Origin: a bacterium
Lineage (GTDB): Bacteria; Chloroflexota; Dormibacteria; UBA8260; Bog-877
Assembly: GCA_021817025.1 (NCBI GenBank)
Contig: JAKAWF010000048.1
Location: forward strand, 1 to 17,443
DNA length: 17,443 nt
Direction: 5' to 3'
Shown: one piece after another, positions 13,606-17,443 of the stretch
Layout of the letters: the number at the start of each line of letters is the position of its first letter
How positions within the stretch are numbered: the stretch's first letter is position 1
The notes under the pieces: generated by a model
Seen by the model: the letters and a program-made list of their open reading frames with translations, nothing else
Told to the model about the DNA's origin: nothing
The model's database searches: none
Translations under genes and position numbers: made by a program

Positions 13606-16089
13606 TCAACCCTCTGCTCCCCCGCGGCTGGAGCGGTCCGGTGCTGACAGGGCCGACACTGTGGATGCCGAAGTCGGCAACTCATCCCGGCCGATGTGGG
13701 CCCGATCGGGGTCCGCTTGGCATAGTGCCTGGGTGGCGACGAAGGCTGCCACAAGTCTGGCGACGATTCCCATCAGCGCTAGCGCCTCGGGGTTTTCGGG
13801 CACCGACTTTCGGCTGGCAGCGCAGAGGGTGCCGTAGATGGCCCGTGACGGCAGCGTGATCGGCACGCTGGCGTAGGTCACGAGCCCCAGCTCCCGACCG
13901 ATGCCGCTATCGGGCCAGGCGTCCGGGACGCTCTCGGTCCAGGGGCGCCCGGACTCCAGCGAGAGACGGCATACGCTTTCAGACCAGCTGACCACGAGAC
14001 CCTCTGGAACTACGAGATCACCGCGATTGGCGGCCGCGAGGATCTCCTGCTGGGCGCGATCCCAGTCGATCCTGGTCAGATAGACGGACTCCAGCCCGGT
14101 GCGGTCCTGCAACTCCTCCAACACCGGCCGGAGCGCCTGAGCTAGGCTCACCATCGCCCGTGGCTGGTCGGGGCCCTGGATGGCCGTGACCACGGCTTCG
14201 TATCCCGGGGGACCGGCCATGCCCTGCGGGTGGGGCTTGGTCCTGCCTCGGAGATGGCGCCGTGACAGCAGCGGTTTCAGGACATCCGCAGGCATCGGGC
14301 TGCCCAGCAGGTAACCCTGCAACTTTTCGCAGCCATTCCGGGTCAGGAACTCGACTTGGTCCAGGGTCTCGACCCCCTCCGCCACCACGGTGAGGCCGAG
14401 TCCATGGGCCAGTGCCAGGGTGGCCGCGACGATCGTATTGTCCTCCGGCCTGACGCCGACTCCTCTGACGAATGATTGGTCGATCTTGAGAATCTGGAAG
14501 GGGAACCGCCGCAGCGCCGTCAGCGAGGAGTTGCCCGTCCCAAAGTCATCGATCACCAGCGTGACGCCGAGGTCTCGAAGCTGCCCCAGTACCCTTGCCG
14601 CCGCCTCAGGATCGGTGCTGAGGACACTCTCGGTGACCTCCAGGTGGAGACGCTCGGGGGCGAGCCCAGCCTGCCCCAGGGCTGCTCTGACGTCATTTCC
14701 AAGTTCCCGATCTTGGAGCTGGGCCACCGAGACGTTGACTGCGACCGTCAGTTGAGCGGCCGCAGGCTCAGTCGCCATCCATTCGGTGAGCGTGCCGCAG
14801 GCCTTCTTGAGCACCCAGCGGCCGATCGTGGAGATGCTGCCCGTCTCCTCGGCCAGTGATATGAACTGGTCGGGCCCGAGGAGTCCGCGATCCGGATGCT
14901 GCCAGCGCACCAGGGCCTCGACGCCCACAACCTTGCCGGAGGATGCCGAGACGATTGGCTGATACTCGAGCCGCAACTCCCCCCTCTCGGTGGCGCCGAT
15001 GAGCTGGGCCGACAGTTCGACCCGATCGGCGACAGCCCGGCCCACCGCTTCGTCAAGGACTTGGAACCAGCCGCGGGAGGTGTGCTTGGCCTGGCGCAGA
15101 GCGACTCCCGCCTGGGTGAGTGCCTCAGCCGGGTCGCCGTGCCGGGAACACACGGCGACCCCTCCGCTGGCCCGTAGGACGACTTCATGGCCATCCACGA
15201 CGTAGCGGTCACCGAGGCGGCCGAACACTCTGGTGACCACGGACTCCACATCGGGCGGAGCGACACCCAGCATCACCACCGCGAAGGAGTCTCCATCCAT
15301 GTGGGCCACCAGGTCGTTGGGGCGGAGTGCGTTGGCGAGACGCTGGGCGAAGGCGCACAGGACCTGGTCTCCGATTGAGTGGCCGAGGGCGTCGTTGACC
15401 TCCTTGAAGCGATCGAGGTCCAGCGCGATGACCGCCGAGTGGCGGCGCCGCCCGTTGAGGATCGACCCGAGCCCTTCGAGGAGCCCTCTCCGGTTCAGCA
15501 AGCCCGTGAGCTCGTCCTGGTGAGCCTGGCGGATCAGCTCGGACTCGACCGCCTTCCGAGCGGTGATGTCCTGGAAGGCGCCGAGGACCGCGATGACTCG
15601 CCCGTTCGGATCGTGCAACGGCACGGTCGAGACCGCCACGTCGATGGGACGGCCGTCGCGATGCCGACGCTGGGTATCGACCTCGTGGACTGGCCGGCCG
15701 GTGATTGTCCCTGTCCGGATTCGATCGAACTCTCCTTGCCAGCGGGCGTCGATGATGGGCAGCTTGAAGCCCACCACTTCGGCCACCTTCCAGCCGAAGA
15801 GCTCCTCGGCGGCCGGGTTCCACAACAGCGCGATCCCCTCTGGGTCCACCACTGTGAGCGCCGTTGGCGATCCCGTCACCACCGCTCTCAGGAGTTCGTG
15901 CTCGGACAGACCGATGGTGGCAACGCCGCCGCCCAGACCGCTGGCAGCCTGGTGCTGACGGCGCGGGGTCCGATGGCCGCGTTTTGGAACTTGAGGGTCC
16001 ACCACCAACCGCCGGGCTCGTCGGGCCGCGTCTGCCGGGGATTGCGCCGGGTCCGAGATCTTGGTTGGGGTCCCCTCCCGAACACTCAT
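13606..16089 (-). CDS. PAS-GGDEF(degenerate)-EAL-GAF protein, probable c-di-GMP phosphodiesterase
   Basis: Signalling protein of 827 residues without obvious transmembrane segments. After a basic, low-complexity N-terminus (1-55) come a PAS domain (about 62-180), a GGDEF domain (about 188-345), an EAL domain (about 362-610) and a C-terminal GAF-like domain (about 645-790). The GGDEF active site is DGDSF (265-269), missing the Glu, so cyclase activity is unlikely; RPND (256-259) keeps an RxxD pattern. The EAL domain keeps its catalytic set: Glu391 (EALVR), Asn452, Glu484, Asp514-Asp515 (DDFGTG), Lys535, Glu571 and Gln591. It should therefore hydrolyse c-di-GMP. No clear ribosome-binding site precedes the ATG at 16089; TAGGCT lies 7 nt upstream. 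A shorter start near residue 55 is possible. Confidence 0.9.
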   Translation of the reverse strand: MSVREGTPTKISDPAQSPADAARRARRLVVDPQVPKRGHRTPRRQHQAASGLGGGVATIGLSEHELLRAVVTGSPTALTVVDPEGIALLWNPAAEELFGWKVAEVVGFKLPIIDARWQGEFDRIRTGTITGRPVHEVDTQRRHRDGRPIDVAVSTVPLHDPNGRVIAVLGAFQDITARKAVESELIRQAHQDELTGLLNRRGLLEGLGSILNGRRRHSAVIALDLDRFKEVNDALGHSIGDQVLCAFAQRLANALRPNDLVAHMDGDSFAVVMLGVAPPDVESVVTRVFGRLGDRYVVDGHEVVLRASGGVAVCSRHGDPAEALTQAGVALRQAKHTSRGWFQVLDEAVGRAVADRVELSAQLIGATERGELRLEYQPIVSASSGKVVGVEALVRWQHPDRGLLGPDQFISLAEETGSISTIGRWVLKKACGTLTEWMATEPAAAQLTVAVNVSVAQLQDRELGNDVRAALGQAGLAPERLHLEVTESVLSTDPEAAARVLGQLRDLGVTLVIDDFGTGNSSLTALRRFPFQILKIDQSFVRGVGVRPEDNTIVAATLALAHGLGLTVVAEGVETLDQVEFLTRNGCEKLQGYLLGSPMPADVLKPLLSRRHLRGRTKPHPQGMAGPPGYEAVVTAIQGPDQPRAMVSLAQALRPVLEELQDRTGLESVYLTRIDWDRAQQEILAAANRGDLVVPEGLVVSWSESVCRLSLESGRPWTESVPDAWPDSGIGRELGLVTYASVPITLPSRAIYGTLCAASRKSVPENPEALALMGIVARLVAAFVATQALCQADPDRAHIGRDELPTSASTVSALSAPDRSSRGGAEG

Positions 16090-16239
16090 GGGACTGAGCC
16101 TAGCCGGGCCACGCGCGATCGGCTGCGACGCGGGGATGGCGGTACCATCTCGCAGCTGTCACACTCTGGACGCTGGCCGCCGTGGCCCCCGATCACGGTG
16201 CGCCCACAGTCGCAGCATGGCCTCTTCCGGAGATCAAAG

Positions 16240-16281
16240 TCGGGGCACCCGGGATCGAACCGGGGACCCCCTGCTCCCACA
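16240..16281 (-). pseudogene. 3' half of a tRNA-Pro-like gene
   Basis: On the minus strand this reads as the second half of a tRNA. It has an anticodon-loop remnant TGTGGGA (16281-16275), a 3' anticodon stem GCAGG, a variable loop, a T-arm with paired CCGG stems around TTCGATC, and the acceptor 3' strand TGCCCCG followed by A. The invariant U33 is replaced by G. No D-arm or matching 5' acceptor strand CGGGGCA lies within 100 nt upstream. It closely matches the 3' half of the neighbouring tRNA-Pro but has different stem bases, so it derives from another isoacceptor. It could be an integration-site remnant or a decayed gene. Confidence 0.65.
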
Positions 16282-16385
16282 GCCAGTCTTCCTGTTTTCT
16301 GGGCTTTCAGACCAAACCGAGAGACTGGACGGAGTCAGAGGACATCCTCCAGATCGATCCCAGACCCCTCACGTACCACACGCTG

Positions 16386-16457
16386 TCGGGGCGGCCGGGA
16401 TCGAACCGGCGACCCCCGCGTCCCAAACGCGGTGCGCTACCTCTGCGCCACGCCCCG
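16386..16457 (-). tRNA. tRNA-Pro (anticodon UGG)
   Basis: A full cloverleaf of 72 nt can be drawn. The acceptor CGGGGCG pairs with CGCCCCG, with discriminator A. The D-arm GCGC/GCGC has a short loop containing GG. The anticodon stem CCGCG/CGCGG encloses TTTGGGA, giving anticodon UGG with G37, which reads CCN proline codons. The T-arm has GCCGG/CCGGC-type pairing around TTCGATC. CCA is not encoded. Confidence 0.95.
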
Positions 16458-16500
16458 ATCAGTAGACATCTTAGTGGTCCGCGAGAGAAGCTCCTCAGGA

Positions 16501-16836
16501 TTGACATCCTCCCCACGGATGAATCCGGGGGATTCCAGTCTCGCCTCGGTTGTCTCGCGGACGGCTTTCACCGCCCCCGCCGTAGACCGGGGTTGTACTG
16601 GCTTTAGCCGACCCACTCTGTCCGGAAGCCCCGCTTCCGGTACCGCCGCAAAGCAGCTGACTCGTGGGTTCTCTGGCAACCTCGACACCGGCAACCCCCG
16701 AAGTCGTGGGGGTGGAGCCGCGCTCCGTGCCGAGGTTCTCGTTGTAACACTTCGGGACTCGCTCGACCCCATGGCTGAAGCCAGGGGCTTGCGCTCGCAC
16801 GAGGTCAAGCAGGATAGGGCTGCCATGGGGCCCCAT
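16501..16836 (-). mobile_element. IS200/IS605-type element remnant: omega-RNA-like region and right end, without tnpB
   Basis: The minus strand ends with an IS605/IS1341-style right terminus. A hairpin of CCCCC/GGGG-type arms around GGATTCATCC is followed by GGGGAGGATGTCAA, ending at 16501. Upstream lie other features I associate with TnpB-element 3' regions: a strong CCCC-TGGC/GCCA-GGGG hairpin at 16767-16787, GTGTTACAACG nearby, and a CCCCC/GGGGG hairpin around 16695-16710. Open frames across it are Ser/Pro/Arg-rich without any zinc ribbon or RuvC motif, so I treat them as non-coding. The left boundary is uncertain; a 12-bp palindrome (16825-16836) lies at the edge. The right end is 43 nt upstream of the tRNA-Pro gene. 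Confidence 0.65.
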
Positions 16837-16867
16837 CGGGCCCGGAGTGGAGCGAGGGGACGACGGG

Positions 16868-16892
16868 GCAGGGGGCCTCCGGAAGGCCCTGC
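16868..16892 (-). terminator. GC-rich hairpin downstream of vapC
   Basis: GCAGGGGGCCT (16868-16878) and AGGCCCTGC (16884-16892) pair with a 2-nt bulge. It lies about 60 nt after the vapC stop on the minus strand. It could end the toxin transcript or be a subterminal hairpin of the adjoining IS605-like remnant. No U-tract follows. Confidence 0.3.
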
Positions 16893-16950
16893 TCCCAGAC
16901 CGACCGATGCCAGCCCGAATGGGCCAGTGTCCGCCGTACGACCGTCTCGC

Positions 16951-17337
16951 TCAGACCTTCAAAACAGTCAGGCCGGGCAGACCGTCGAAGTCGTCGTCCT
17001 GGGTTGCCACCGCGGCGTCATGAGCCAGTGCGGTCGCCGCGATGAGCGTGTCCAAGACGCGCGGATTGCGACCCGCCATCCGCAGCTGCGAGACCAGGCG
17101 AGCGAACTGATCCGCAACCTGATCATCGACCGGGAGAGGCCTGTGGTCGCGGGTCGCGACCTCAAGGGTGGCCAGCCGAGTCGCCCTGATGCTCGGGTCG
17201 CCAGCCACCAAGACCCCCAGCCGGAGCTCCGCCACGGTGATCACAGAGATGGCAGTGGCAGCCTCGTCGGGAAGCGCCGCAAGGCGCCTCCCGGTCTCGC
17301 GAGCGATGAAGACTGAGGTGTCGAGGACGATGTTCAC
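16951..17337 (-). CDS. vapC: VapC-family PIN-domain ribonuclease toxin
   Basis: Type II toxin of 128 residues. PIN-domain acidic residues are Asp6 (VLDTSV), Glu37 (AELRLG), Asp96 (LDTLIAA) and the Asp114-116 cluster (TQDDDFD), which together bind Mg2+ for RNA cleavage. The length and the IVLDTSV / VLDTLIAATA pattern fit VapC. The GTG start at 17337 overlaps the upstream gene's stop as GTGA, the usual antitoxin-toxin coupling. Its RNA target cannot be read from sequence. Confidence 0.92.
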   Translation of the reverse strand: MNIVLDTSVFIARETGRRLAALPDEAATAISVITVAELRLGVLVAGDPSIRATRLATLEVATRDHRPLPVDDQVADQFARLVSQLRMAGRNPRVLDTLIAATALAHDAAVATQDDDFDGLPGLTVLKV

Positions 17338-17443
17338 AGGTTGGCCAGGCGGTCAGGGACCAGGCGATCCAACTCCGCTGTCAACCCGGCGTCTGCGGCA
17401 GCCGCCTGGATCCGCCCCCACACCTGGTGAGCCGGCACCCAAG
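17334..17443 (-). CDS. vapB: Probable antitoxin partner of VapC (partial, N-terminus off the right edge)
   Basis: The last 36 codons of an open frame end at 17334 and share GTGA with vapC. The visible peptide (WVPAHQVWGRIQ, then a stretch ending in DRLANL) is charged and helical, as expected of the toxin-binding tail of a VapB or Phd/YefM-type antitoxin. The DNA-binding N-terminus is outside the window, so the family is inferred mainly from position and coupling. Confidence 0.7.
   Translation of the reverse strand, partial: WVPAHQVWGRIQAAAADAGLTAELDRLVPDRLANL

Noticed and set aside
16240..16330. A complete second tRNA gene
   Set aside because: No 5' acceptor strand pairing with TGCCCCG, no D-arm, and U33 is replaced; only the 3' half is tRNA-like.
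16437..16836. Two minus-strand open frames of 113 and 129 residues
   Set aside because: They lie in the omega-RNA-like region and tRNA flank and are low-complexity Ser/Pro/Arg sequence without TnpB motifs; non-coding RNA structure explains the stretch better.
15379..17316. 645-residue open frame on the plus strand
   Set aside because: It is antisense to the EAL gene, both tRNA-like loci, the IS605-like remnant and vapC, with no recognisable domain; a high-GC artefact.
1..17443. CRISPR array
   Set aside because: No regularly spaced direct repeats were seen.

Overview
This window comes from a high-GC bacterial chromosome. Genes are tightly packed, often with 4-nt ATGA or GTGA start/stop overlaps, and GTG starts are common. 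A T-box leader, a Thermus-type homocitrate synthase, a YerC-type TrpR relative and IS605-like sequence fit a Chloroflexota/Dormibacterota-like or related deep-branching Gram-positive lineage. That placement is inference and weak.

Region 1 (1-2200, minus strand) is the start of an alpha-aminoadipate-type lysine operon. A T-box leader with an apparent AAG (Lys) specifier precedes homocitrate synthase. The large subunit of a homoaconitase/isopropylmalate-dehydratase-family enzyme follows and runs off the left edge.

Region 2 (2280-11209) encodes every histidine-pathway enzyme, split into two divergent units. The minus-strand unit is hisA, a PHP-type histidinol-phosphatase and a class III (ArgD/LysJ-type) aminotransferase. 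The plus-strand unit is a TrpR-family regulator, hisG (long form), a fused hisD-hisC gene, hisB, hisH, hisF and hisIE. Between the two units lies an 8+8 bp inverted repeat directly in front of the regulator's ATG. This suggests one repressor controlling both arms. The HisD-HisC fusion is the most unusual protein here; the catalytic residues of both halves are visible.

Region 3 (11289-12113) is a monofunctional prephenate dehydratase with an ACT domain, just after the his operon.

Region 4 (12480-16089) is a convergent pair of c-di-GMP genes: a diguanylate cyclase with an uncharacterised helical N-terminus, facing a PAS-GGDEF(degenerate)-EAL-GAF protein that is probably a phosphodiesterase.

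Region 5 (16240-17443) is accessory. It holds a 3' half of a tRNA-Pro, an intact tRNA-Pro(UGG), about 330 bp resembling the omega-RNA/right end of an IS200/IS605-type TnpB element with no tnpB gene, and a VapC (PIN) toxin preceded by the C-terminus of its probable antitoxin.
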